Of a stretch of DNA of 64,000 nt, positions 1 through 7,669 are shown piece after piece (positions within the stretch are counted from its first letter, which is position 1; every line of letters begins with the position of its first letter). The position numbers and the translations under genes are program-made. Where the stretch lies: contig JBBALI010000007.1 in NCBI GenBank assembly GCA_040403095.1, forward strand, positions 48,790-112,789, written 5' to 3'. A model generated the notes under the pieces. The model made no database searches, was not told the origin of the DNA, and saw nothing but the letters and a program-made list of their open reading frames with translations. Origin of the DNA: JAQVCM01 sp040403095. Its GTDB lineage: Bacteria; Bacteroidota; Bacteroidia; Flavobacteriales_D; Crocinitomicaceae.

Positions 1-655
1 AAACGTTTCCATATTGTTCTTTGATGTAGATTCCATTTTTTGCACCAGCATGGAATTCATTGGTTTCTACAGTTGAAAACAATGTTTTTTTGCAAAACCG
101 TAGAACTTCTTTTTTTGAATCAATGTACTTGTTTTCTTCTTTTTTGATGACCCAAGTTCCTTCTTTGGAGCCTTTCAAGTACTTTCCTTTTTTCAAAGTG
201 TCACCAACTGTGTTGAACCAATAGGCATTTCCTTCTAATAGGTTGTTTTTGAGAGTAAAAATACCTGCTACTTTCGTTGTATCAATGACAATTTTATTTT
301 TTTTGTCAATTTTAAAATAGCCTAAAAAAACTTGCACGTATTTTCCATCTGGCAATGGGTCTAGTGATGGAATTGGATCAATATCGAATTGATAGGTAGT
401 TGAAAAAAAATAATCTGCGTTTTTGAGGATTGATTTTGAATAAAAAATCGGTTTTCCACTGCTTGAATATAAATCAAGTGCTCGTTTATATTTTTTCGAA
501 TTTCTTGCTGAAGCAATTAATCTAGAATTCGCAAAAGTGGGCTGCTTGTATGGATAAATGTAATGGTATTCACCTTGATACATTATTGAATCTGGTTTTT
601 GACCAAAAGCAAAAATTGTGAACAAGATAAAGGAAATTGACAGAAAATTTTTCAT
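1..655 (-). CDS. Exported MORN/YwqK-like repeat protein, C-terminus outside window
   Basis: I translated this frame by hand: it opens with ATG at 655 and stays open to position 1, so the C-terminus is missing. The first 18 or so residues form a signal peptide (MKNFLSISFILF, ending in FAFGQ), so the product is exported. Further on, short units of the form G-K-Y-x-x-G-x-x-x-G-x-W (GKYLKGSKEGTWV, and a second, GAKNGIYIKEQYG, near the window edge) resemble MORN or YwqK-type repeats, which are common in Bacteroidota exported proteins of unknown role. It lies 30 bases downstream of the lipoprotein gene at 686-1681 on the same strand and is probably cotranscribed with it. The repeat resemblance is a family-level inference; no function can be assigned. 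Confidence 0.7.
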   Translation of the reverse strand, partial: MKNFLSISFILFTIFAFGQKPDSIMYQGEYHYIYPYKQPTFANSRLIASARNSKKYKRALDLYSSSGKPIFYSKSILKNADYFFSTTYQFDIDPIPSLDPLPDGKYVQVFLGYFKIDKKNKIVIDTTKVAGIFTLKNNLLEGNAYWFNTVGDTLKKGKYLKGSKEGTWVIKKEENKYIDSKKEVLRFCKKTLFSTVETNEFHAGAKNGIYIKEQYGNV

Positions 656-685
656 ATTGGTTAATTTGTTAAAGGTCGTGTAACG

Positions 686-1681
686 CTATTTTCTCTTTTC
701 GTAACGGAAAGTTTCAAGATAATAATAGGGTTCGCCTGAGGCATTTTCTTTCTTGTGTTTTAAATAAATCGGTTTTCCTGTTCTGTCATATTCAAAAAGA
801 TGCACTGTTCTGGTGATGAAATTATTATCTGAAATCGTCGAGTCAATGTATGAAGTCCACTGATTCTTTTTGTTGTATTGATAACTTCGCCTGATTTCAA
901 ACGGATAATCTTCAATGATTCGATCTTTCAAAGCGCCGGTTGGCCAATAACTGTACAAATGCACTTCCTTTTCCTTGACTTTGTTTTCTACTTTGTAACG
1001 CTTGAAAGGTTTTCTTGGCGTTCCCCAAATAACCCAATCATTGCTCGCAGGTTTTAAAATTGAATCCACAGAAAGTGGTCCCCAGTATTTTTTCTGTTTG
1101 AGAAAAAAAATACGGTCATTTGTTTCAATGTCCTCATAACAAGAAGCTTTCGGTTTATTGTACCAATATTTGTGAATCACATAATTGTATTCTCTTTCTG
1201 ATTGGAAATCGGTTGTAAAATCATTGATTGAATCCCTAGCAGAAAGGAATTTGAAAACATCAGGTGAAACATTTCTGAAACCGTTTCTATCCATTTTACC
1301 TTGATAAATGAAACTTGAACGGGCGATTTCTCTGTCGTCGTAATAGTAATAAATCACCAAGTACAAAACCTTTCCATTGTTGTCAAAATAATATTCTCTT
1401 TTTTCCCTTGGCATTGCTTCATTTGGAGAAACGCTACTGGTGTCACCGATGATTCTGGGAAAAATGCGTTTGGTGATTTTGTAAATGTTGTTGGCGCGAA
1501 TTAAGGAATCATTGAACCAAAGTGGAAACGACAATTCTGATTCGAAATTTTCATTGAAAAACAGCGGATTAATCCATTGTTTTTTGTTTAAAGGTATTTT
1601 AGAATGTGCGTTTTTTTCTTTTCCTGAATCGCAAGCGAAGAGGAAGAAAACAAGGGCAAAAACTGAAAAAATCTTGAACAT
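686..1681 (-). CDS. Hypothetical lipoprotein
   Basis: This is a 331-residue protein with a clear lipoprotein signal: a short basic start (MFK), a hydrophobic run and the lipobox FFLFAC with Cys17 as the predicted lipidated residue, followed by DSGKEKN. The mature part is rich in Tyr, Arg and Lys and contains several strand-turn-strand stretches of the type YYFDNNGKVLYL and FEYDRTGKPIYLKHK, which look like degenerate YD/YwqK-type repeats. It probably sits on the periplasmic face of a membrane. It precedes the partial exported-protein gene at 1-655 by 30 bases and diverges from the histidine kinase at 2194. I recognise no catalytic motif and assign no function. Confidence 0.75.
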   Translation of the reverse strand: MFKIFSVFALVFFLFACDSGKEKNAHSKIPLNKKQWINPLFFNENFESELSFPLWFNDSLIRANNIYKITKRIFPRIIGDTSSVSPNEAMPREKREYYFDNNGKVLYLVIYYYYDDREIARSSFIYQGKMDRNGFRNVSPDVFKFLSARDSINDFTTDFQSEREYNYVIHKYWYNKPKASCYEDIETNDRIFFLKQKKYWGPLSVDSILKPASNDWVIWGTPRKPFKRYKVENKVKEKEVHLYSYWPTGALKDRIIEDYPFEIRRSYQYNKKNQWTSYIDSTISDNNFITRTVHLFEYDRTGKPIYLKHKKENASGEPYYYLETFRYEKRK

Positions 1682-2193
1682 GATGAGAATTATGGAACTA
1701 AAGATAAGGAAAAATAAGTTTTCAATTCATTTTGTTCCTTTTGCTTGATCAAAACGAACCCAAAAATCAAGGCTGAGTCATCAAGTTAAAGCGCAAATTT
1801 TTTCATTTAAGAAATTTATCACATCATGCGCTTTATTTTAAAAGCTTCTGAAAAAGTGATTTTGTCGATGATCTACTCCACTAGCGTTACGTAGGTTCGC
1901 TTCGCAGCATCCTTCGGAAGTCCTCCAAAAGTCTACATTTTCAGTGCACTTTTAAAAACCTTTCTTCATAGGCCAAACATGTAATTTAATCAATCGCCTC
2001 CATCTTGAAATTATTTATCTAATAGAAATTTGAAATTCAACAGACTAAATTTTCTTTTTCTCTTGGTATAAGATTTTCGTTTTTTCGTAAACCTTCAAAA
2101 TATCTTCCATTTTTGGCGTTTCTAACTTGTGCTTGATATTCTTGAAAAATTTAATGCTAATTTTAGGCAATCAGATCAAAGGTTTAATTGGAA
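1682..2193. other. Gene-free divergent intergenic region
   Basis: About 510 bases separate the lipoprotein gene (minus strand) from the histidine kinase gene (plus strand). I see no convincing coding sequence. A more GC-rich stretch around 1880-1930 (ACTAGCGTTACGTAGG and following) differs in composition from the AT-rich surroundings and may be a remnant of something else, but I could not identify it. A promoter-like pair for the kinase lies at 2112-2144. Confidence 0.5.
2112..2144 (+). promoter_or_regulatory. Candidate Bacteroidota-type promoter for the histidine kinase
   Basis: TTTG at 2112-2115 is followed after 21 bases by TATTCTTG at 2137-2144. This matches the Bacteroidetes sigma-factor consensus TTTG-N19-21-TAnnTTTG except for one base in the -7 element. 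It ends 49 bases before the preferred ATG at 2194, a plausible leader length. In AT-rich DNA such matches also arise by chance. Confidence 0.35.
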
Positions 2194-3750
2194 ATGAATT
2201 TATACTCTAACAAACAAAAATGGAAGATTATTTTGCTGCTCATAGCATTGTTGCTTGTGGGTGCATCTTTGTTTGTTTCCAATACCATCGTCACCAAAGT
2301 AGGAGACAGAGAGCGCGACCGTGTGAAACAATGGGCAGATGCAATCAAGAAGAAAGTTGAATTGGTGCAATTGACTAACCGTACTTTTTCTCAATTGAGA
2401 GACAAGGAAAAATCCGAAATGGAAATGTGGATCGATGCCACCAAAGAAATTTCGAAGCCAATCGCGGGAGATTTTATGCCTGATTATGAATTGCCACTCA
2501 AAATTATCAGCAAAAACAAAGACATTCCTGTGATTTTGATTGACAACAATCGCGCTGTTTCGACTTACATCAATTTAGATTTAGACACAGTAGCCATTCG
2601 CGCTGAAAATCCTGGTTTATCAAAAGCGCAGTTGAACCAATTGTTTGAAGATTCATTGCTGAAATTATCTGACCAATGGCGATTGAAAAATCCTGCGTTT
2701 ACGATTGAGGTTTATGAAGGTTTGTTTATGACATACATTTACAATGATTCTCGAGAGATAGTGAAGTTGGAAAAGGAACGCGATTCTTTGTTGCGCTCGT
2801 TCAATCAGGAGTTGATCGAAAACAAAGGAATGGTTCCTGTTTTGTTGATTGATACTAAAACGGATTCCATTTTGGCGACCAATTTGCCATCCAAGAAAGT
2901 TTCTGATTCCATTTTACCGACAACAATTGCCAATTTGAAAGCGATTAATGCGCCGATCGCCATTAATTTTTCGACTGAACAAAACAGTTTATTGCTGTAT
3001 GACGACAGTCCAGAATTGAAACAATTGCAATATTTTCCGTACATCCAATTTGGGATTATTGGTTTGTTTATCTTGATCGGATATTTGATTTTCAGTACTT
3101 TCCGTAAAGCTGAGCAAAATCAAGTTTGGGCAGGAATGGCAAAAGAAACCGCCCATCAATTGGGAACACCACTTTCATCGCTGATGGCTTGGGTGCAATT
3201 GTTGGAAGCGCAAAATGTGGATCCGATGATTATCGAGGAAATGCAAAAAGACGTCAATCGCCTAGAAACTGTGACAGATCGTTTCTCGAAAATTGGTTCA
3301 GGTACCAAATTGGAACGAAAAAATATCGTTGAAACGACCAAGAAAGTAATGGATTATTTGCGTCACCGCATTTCCAATAAAATCGAATTTGAATTTAAAT
3401 CAGAAAAGTCTGAAATCGAAGTGCTTCACAATGCGCCTTTGATGGAATGGGTCATCGAGAACATCGCTAAAAATGCCGTCGATTCCATGGAAACTGCTGG
3501 AAAATTGAGTGTGTATGTGCATGAAACGCCAGAATGGGTGCACATCGACATCAAAGACACTGGAAAAGGAATGCCGCCCAAATTATTCAAAACGATTTTC
3601 CAACCAGGATTTACCACTAAAAAACGCGGTTGGGGATTAGGATTATCGCTCGTGAAACGCATCGTCCACGAAAACCACAAAGGCAAAGTGTTTGTGCTGG
3701 AGTCTGAAGTAGGGAAGGGGACGATTTTTAGGATTAGTATTCCGTTATAG
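2194..3750 (+). CDS. Membrane-bound sensor histidine kinase
   Basis: This 518-residue two-component sensor kinase detects a signal outside the inner membrane and autophosphorylates on a cytoplasmic histidine. One transmembrane helix (IILLLIALLLVGASLF) near the N-terminus and a second around residues 285-302 bracket a periplasmic sensor region of roughly 250 residues. The phospho-acceptor block is KETAHQLGTPLSSL, with His321. The ATPase domain has the N box (NIAKNAVDSM), G1 (DTGKGMP) and G2 (GWGLGLSL). The open frame extends to a TTG at 2188, but ATG at 2194 gives a more normal start. No response regulator is adjacent, so the gene looks like an orphan kinase. The family is certain; the signal is unknown. 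Confidence 0.93.
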   Translation: MNLYSNKQKWKIILLLIALLLVGASLFVSNTIVTKVGDRERDRVKQWADAIKKKVELVQLTNRTFSQLRDKEKSEMEMWIDATKEISKPIAGDFMPDYELPLKIISKNKDIPVILIDNNRAVSTYINLDLDTVAIRAENPGLSKAQLNQLFEDSLLKLSDQWRLKNPAFTIEVYEGLFMTYIYNDSREIVKLEKERDSLLRSFNQELIENKGMVPVLLIDTKTDSILATNLPSKKVSDSILPTTIANLKAINAPIAINFSTEQNSLLLYDDSPELKQLQYFPYIQFGIIGLFILIGYLIFSTFRKAEQNQVWAGMAKETAHQLGTPLSSLMAWVQLLEAQNVDPMIIEEMQKDVNRLETVTDRFSKIGSGTKLERKNIVETTKKVMDYLRHRISNKIEFEFKSEKSEIEVLHNAPLMEWVIENIAKNAVDSMETAGKLSVYVHETPEWVHIDIKDTGKGMPPKLFKTIFQPGFTTKKRGWGLGLSLVKRIVHENHKGKVFVLESEVGKGTIFRISIPL

Positions 3751-3814
3751 TGGGTTTCGTGTTTTCCTCTCTTAATCCTTGCTTGAATGCTGAATAAAAT
3801 CAAATTGTAGCTTT

Positions 3815-3885
3815 TCCTCCCCCTTTGTCCTAGCGCTATCGCTTAGTCTTCAAAAGCTATCGCTTTTTCTCCTCCAAAGGGAGAA
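3815..3885 (-). repeat. Degenerate inverted copy of the CTCC/GGGGGAGG repeat
   Basis: TCCTCCCCCTTTGTCC at the left and CTCCTCCAAAGGGAG at the right correspond to the two ends of the reverse complement of the element at 3965-3998. About 35 bases containing two copies of GCTATCGCTT are inserted between them. It therefore looks like an inverted, interrupted copy of that repeat. Confidence 0.45.
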
Positions 3886-3964
3886 ACTAAAATAGCTCCA
3901 AAATTTAGAAATCAAAACGGCACCAAGAATTTTATCTTTTTACGAAAAATGAAATTTTTGCAAA

Positions 3965-3998
3965 CTTCCCCCTTTGGAGGGGGATTGAGGGGGAGGAC
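3965..3998 (+). repeat. CTTCCCCC...GGGGGAGG hairpin repeat, copy 1
   Basis: This 34-base element begins CTTCCCCCTTT and ends GAGGGGGAGGAC. Its ends can pair (CTTCCCCCT with AGGGGGAGG, one G-T wobble) around a G-rich loop. A near-identical copy lies at 10510-10543. It sits past the kinase stop in a convergent gap, where a bidirectional hairpin could limit read-through. Confidence 0.55.
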
Positions 3999-4084
3999 CT
4001 TTCTTCCAAGCGGTAATCAATCAGATTGTTAGATAATTAGAAGGTCAAATATCTTCAGTCTAATGTCTATCGTCTTCAGTCTTA

Positions 4085-4534
4085 CTACAACAATCCAAAT
4101 TGCGTAAAATGATGTGTCAAATGTTTTGAGTGCAGACGATTCCATTGATCAAAGTCTAATGGACCGTAGTATGGGTGAGGGTGTTTTAATCCTGGATTAT
4201 CGGCATACAGAGATTCTAAATCTAACCATGTTTCAACATATTCGTCGATGGCTAATTCAATTTCTGAATGTCTTAGCGGTGTAACGTCTTTCACGAAAGA
4301 AACTTTCAAATTCGCAGCCATGGGTTTATCAGAATCCAAAAATGCAACCATTCTTTCCAAACGGTCTTCTGGAACTTCCAGTGGGAAAGGCGTTTCGCCT
4401 GTGGCGATTTTGAGAGTGTCTGTCAAGTGCTCAATCATGCGTTGCGCGCCCATTGAACCCCAAGTTGGTTTTGAATCCGCATTGAGTTTGTCAAAATACG
4501 GCAAAAGTGTTTCTAAATCGGTTGAAATAAACAT
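4085..4534 (-). CDS. DUF1569 (DinB-like superfamily) protein
   Basis: This is a 149-residue soluble protein. The N-terminal block WGSMGAQRMIEHL and the C-terminal block HPYYGPLDFDQWNRL, followed by a His-rich KHLTHHFTQFG end, match the pattern I know for DUF1569. That family is a four-helix-bundle relative of DinB in which conserved histidines are thought to bind metal. Homologues are sometimes mis-annotated as oxepin-CoA hydrolase; nothing here resembles that enzyme. The start codon overlaps the stop of the lipid kinase gene upstream by one base (TAATG-type junction), so the two are very probably translationally coupled, although no functional link is obvious. The biochemical role is unknown. 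Confidence 0.7.
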   Translation of the reverse strand: MFISTDLETLLPYFDKLNADSKPTWGSMGAQRMIEHLTDTLKIATGETPFPLEVPEDRLERMVAFLDSDKPMAANLKVSFVKDVTPLRHSEIELAIDEYVETWLDLESLYADNPGLKHPHPYYGPLDFDQWNRLHSKHLTHHFTQFGLL

Positions 4535-5418
4535 TATTTGAAATTTTTTCCTACCAAGATATTCAAACTTTTTGGAATAACTTGCACATTCAGTTCATTT
4601 CTTACTTCAAAAGGTTCACCGTCGTAGTGTGCCATCTTGTGTGTCAAGGTGATTCTCACTTTTTCAACTGGGATAATTTCCGAAAAACGAGAGCGGTGAG
4701 AAGTGCGTTTAAAAAATCTGTAAACCACTGCTGGCGCCTTCCACATCGAAAAAGGTTTTAGAATGCACAATTCGATTTTTCCATCAGAAATATTCGAATA
4801 AGGCGAAACACAAAATCCATTTCCGAACTCAGAAGAGTTTGCTAAGGTGCACAAAACAACAGGCAATTCTCTTTGGTAAGTTGGGAATTCAATTTTCACA
4901 GAAATCGGTTTGTAAGAAGCATATTCTCTAAGAACCAATTTCGCATAACTCCAAAAACCACGTGTGTGGTATTCATCGAATTTTTTGGCTATCAAAGCGT
5001 CAAATCCGTAACCGCCAACGCCTAAAAACGGTTTGTCGTTTACCAAAACAGTGTCCATTACAGAAGTGTTTTGTTCGTTGATGCTTTGGATTGCTTCGAT
5101 GAGGTTTAAAGGAATTTTCAAATGACGCGCCAATCCATTTCCTGAACCAGCAGGAAGAATGGCCAATTTCGTTTCAGTACCAATCAAAGCGGTACCGACT
5201 TCATGCACAGAACCGTCTCCGCCTACAGCACAAACGATGTCAAAACCATCAATTGCAGATTGTGCTGCAATGGCTTTGGCGTGTTTTCTGTATTCAGTAA
5301 TGGTGATTTCGTAATCGAAAATGGAGTGATCGATGTACTGTTCTATCAATGCAGGCAATTGGTTTTTTTTACCGATTCCCGATATTGGATTGATGATGAA
5401 GCGAATTTTCTTTTTCAT
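4534..5418 (-). CDS. Diacylglycerol-kinase-family lipid kinase
   Basis: This 294-residue protein is of the DAGK catalytic/YegS-DgkB family, which phosphorylates a membrane lipid alcohol such as diacylglycerol using ATP. Visible hallmarks are the N-terminal NPISGIGKK loop, the nucleotide-binding VGGDGSVHEVG motif and LPAGSGNGLARHL, plus a C-terminal beta-rich domain. The length is typical. It overlaps the upstream phosphoglycerol transferase gene by 50 bases and the downstream DUF1569 gene by one base, giving a tight three-gene unit. An LtaS-type transferase releases diacylglycerol when it transfers phosphoglycerol from phosphatidylglycerol. A kinase returning diacylglycerol to phospholipid synthesis is thus a sensible partner; this coupling is inference from context. 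The substrate is not proven. Confidence 0.88.
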   Translation of the reverse strand: MKKKIRFIINPISGIGKKNQLPALIEQYIDHSIFDYEITITEYRKHAKAIAAQSAIDGFDIVCAVGGDGSVHEVGTALIGTETKLAILPAGSGNGLARHLKIPLNLIEAIQSINEQNTSVMDTVLVNDKPFLGVGGYGFDALIAKKFDEYHTRGFWSYAKLVLREYASYKPISVKIEFPTYQRELPVVLCTLANSSEFGNGFCVSPYSNISDGKIELCILKPFSMWKAPAVVYRFFKRTSHRSRFSEIIPVEKVRITLTHKMAHYDGEPFEVRNELNVQVIPKSLNILVGKNFK

Positions 5419-7315
5419 TGGATGTCATTTGATTCAGAATCAAGTCACGATTGTAGCGCTGAATCAAGGCTTTTAACCTTTTTTCAAACACTTGACTTTC
5501 TTTCTTGTAATAAGAAATCGAGTCGGGCGTGTCTTTTCTTCTGATCATTGCACCGTACAAATTTCGTGCCTTATCGTTCGAAAATGTTAATAAATAGTTA
5601 TTTCTGAAGTAATGATAGGTTCCTTCCAGATAGGTAATTGCTTCAGGTTCATGTTTTTGATAGTAAGAATTGCCCATGGAATAATATTTTTTTTCGATAT
5701 TCAATAAATCCAATAAGGTGGGTAAAATATCGATGTGTTGGAAAAATCGCGTTTCCTTTTTGGGTTGAATCAATTTTTTTGGGTGAAAAAACAAAATCGG
5801 AATCTTGAACATTTCAGTTCGCTGACTGTAAATCGGACTTGAAGTTGCTGAAGTATGATCAGCGCACAAAATGAAAACAGTATTCTCGTACCAAGGTTGC
5901 TTTTTGGCTTCTTCGAAAAACTTTCTCAAGCTGTAATCTCCATAGTTGATTGATTCACAAATTTGTTCTTTGCCTTTTTTCAATTTTCCGCGCATGTGCG
6001 GCGGAATGTAGTAGGGATGATGCGACGAAAGCGTGAAAAGCGTTGCGAAAAACGGCTTTTTGTATTTAGACAATTGTTTGGCGGTCCAAGGATTGAAATA
6101 TTCATCTAAAATTCCCCAAGTTTTGTCGAAATGCGCATCGTTGTTGTATTCTTTTCGACCAAAATAACCGTCAAATCCCGCTTGCGCTGCGAATCCGTCG
6201 AATTTCATGGAACCGTTTGTAGCACCGTGATAGAAACCAGAAACATATCCGTTTTCATGTAAAATTTGGGGCAAAGACTCAATTTTGTTGCTTCCATAAG
6301 CGGAAGAAATGTAGGGATTATCTAGCAAAGATGGAATTGAAGCGATGATAGACGGAACTGCTTCAATGGATTTTTTTCCGTTGGAAATTCCGTTGGTGAA
6401 ATACAAACTTTCGCCTGCCAAGGAATCCAAAAATGGCATGTATGAAATTTCAGCTCCTGCAGCGCCACACCATTCGTTTCCAAAGCTTTCCAACATGATA
6501 ATTACTACATTGGTATTGTTTGGCAAAATGTGTTGCGGCTGTGAAACGTGAATGGGATTGAATAAGCGTTTTTCTTCTTCAAGTGAAAAGTATTTTTTCT
6601 GCTCCAGATTTGCTTTGTCGTAAGATTTCAGCATTGTGAAAGGTGTATTCAACACCAACGCGGTATTTTCTACGCGTGTGAATTGTGATGCATCAATTGG
6701 ACTGAGTGGTTTCAATCCAAATCCTCCGCGACCTAACAAAATGAAAAAAGCCAAAACGCTCAAAAACAAAATGCTGTCTTTAATCCAAAATGCGCTATTT
6801 CCGACAATTTTCCGATTGGCTTTGATTTTAGTTTTGTTGTACAACCAATTGGTGAGGATAAAAAATAGAATTAGGAGCAACAGCAACAACCAAAAATCGC
6901 GCAAAAATGAACCGATTTGTTGCATGAAATCATTGCCGGCGCTCAACATCGTGAACAAATCAATTGTGGATCTTTTGCTGGTGTAATTGAAATATTCGAC
7001 GTCAATCAAATTCAATAAAACGACAACAGTATTGATAAACACAAAAATGACTTTCAGCCCAAATTGATAGTATTTGTTTTCCCTGAATGGTTGTGGGAAA
7101 ATCGACAAGATGATGAAAGGTAAACTGACTAAACTGATGGTAACCAAATCAAACCACAAGGCAACAAAAAAATCGTTGAATCCGATATTGGTGAAACTTG
7201 GGCTATTGAAAATGTAGAAAACGACGCGCGTCAATTGCATGAAAAACAGCATAATTCCAAGTCTCTTCAACAAAGCTTTGAGGTGAATTGGAAGGATATT
7301 TTTCAGTTTATTCAT
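5369..7315 (-). CDS. LtaS-like membrane phosphoglycerol transferase (sulfatase superfamily)
   Basis: This 648-residue membrane enzyme has about five N-terminal transmembrane helices in the first ~220 residues and then a sulfatase-fold domain facing the periplasm. The domain begins with NVVIIMLESFGNEW (metal-binding Glu). Ser316 in NGKKSIEA sits where LtaS enzymes have their nucleophilic Thr, and LSSHHPYY and LCADHTS supply the expected metal ligands. The family moves phosphoglycerol or phosphoethanolamine head groups from phospholipids onto glycans or lipids. The organism is Gram-negative, so the acceptor is unlikely to be lipoteichoic acid; a periplasmic glycan or lipid is more plausible. 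The 50-base overlap with the diacylglycerol-kinase-like gene supports a shared lipid-recycling role. Exact substrates are unknown. Confidence 0.82.
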   Translation of the reverse strand: MNKLKNILPIHLKALLKRLGIMLFFMQLTRVVFYIFNSPSFTNIGFNDFFVALWFDLVTISLVSLPFIILSIFPQPFRENKYYQFGLKVIFVFINTVVVLLNLIDVEYFNYTSKRSTIDLFTMLSAGNDFMQQIGSFLRDFWLLLLLLILFFILTNWLYNKTKIKANRKIVGNSAFWIKDSILFLSVLAFFILLGRGGFGLKPLSPIDASQFTRVENTALVLNTPFTMLKSYDKANLEQKKYFSLEEEKRLFNPIHVSQPQHILPNNTNVVIIMLESFGNEWCGAAGAEISYMPFLDSLAGESLYFTNGISNGKKSIEAVPSIIASIPSLLDNPYISSAYGSNKIESLPQILHENGYVSGFYHGATNGSMKFDGFAAQAGFDGYFGRKEYNNDAHFDKTWGILDEYFNPWTAKQLSKYKKPFFATLFTLSSHHPYYIPPHMRGKLKKGKEQICESINYGDYSLRKFFEEAKKQPWYENTVFILCADHTSATSSPIYSQRTEMFKIPILFFHPKKLIQPKKETRFFQHIDILPTLLDLLNIEKKYYSMGNSYYQKHEPEAITYLEGTYHYFRNNYLLTFSNDKARNLYGAMIRRKDTPDSISYYKKESQVFEKRLKALIQRYNRDLILNQMTSNEKENSLHHQSNIGNR

Positions 7316-7669
7316 GCGTTACTTTTTTCAAAAGTAGGGACAATTTCTGAAGTTATGGACGTGTTTTAACCTAATTTTTGATTTTTGAAGAATTGGCTTT
7401 TAGATGATTGATTTTCGTTTTGTTTTTGTCATGGTTTTTGTACCAAAAACACATGCCAAAAACATTTTGGGTGTTTTGGAATTTTTTACCAATATTTGGT
7501 ACCTCTAGGCACCAAAAAGAAAATATTGGTTTACAAAAACACACGCCAAAAACAAAATCTTCTCTGGTGCATCACGATGTACATTACAAACAATATTTAG
7601 TACCTATTAGGCACCAATTTGGAAACATTGGTAAAGGTAAAAACTTAGGTTAAAAGAAATCTTTGCAAA
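7316..7669. other. Gene-free region with tandem hairpin repeats
   Basis: The 354 bases between polA (ending at 7670) and the phosphoglycerol transferase start (7315), both on the minus strand, contain no credible gene. An 81-codon plus-strand frame here just reads through repeats. The repeats at 7438-7632 fill the centre of the gap. Confidence 0.55.
7438..7632. repeat. Two tandem degenerate copies of a ~100-bp palindromic unit
   Basis: The first unit contains ACCAAAAACACATGCCAAAA (7442-7461) and then CAATATTTGGTACCTCTAGG from 7490. The second contains ACAAAAACACACGCCAAAA from 7533 and then CAATATTTAGTACCTATTAG from 7591. The first unit holds a perfect 9-bp inverted repeat, ACCAATATT (7488-7496) with AATATTGGT (7522-7530). 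An inner near-palindrome pairs TTGGTACCT with AGGCACCAA. The second unit keeps the same layout with several changes. Origin and function are not recognisable. Confidence 0.6.

Larger units (their letters stand above)
3751..4084. other. Gene-free convergent region carrying a hairpin repeat
   Basis: The 334 bases between the convergent kinase and DUF1569-like genes contain no plausible gene. They hold two oppositely oriented copies of a C-rich/G-rich repeat (3815-3885 and 3965-3998). The remainder is plain AT-rich sequence. Confidence 0.55.

Noticed and set aside
1485..1748. 87-codon plus-strand frame
   Set aside because: It lies mainly opposite the well-supported lipoprotein gene, including its signal peptide region.
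7408..7653. 81-codon plus-strand frame between polA and the phosphoglycerol transferase gene
   Set aside because: It only reads through the tandem palindromic repeats; the apparent peptide repeats (QKHMPKT, QKHTPKT) follow from the DNA repeat, and composition is not protein-like.
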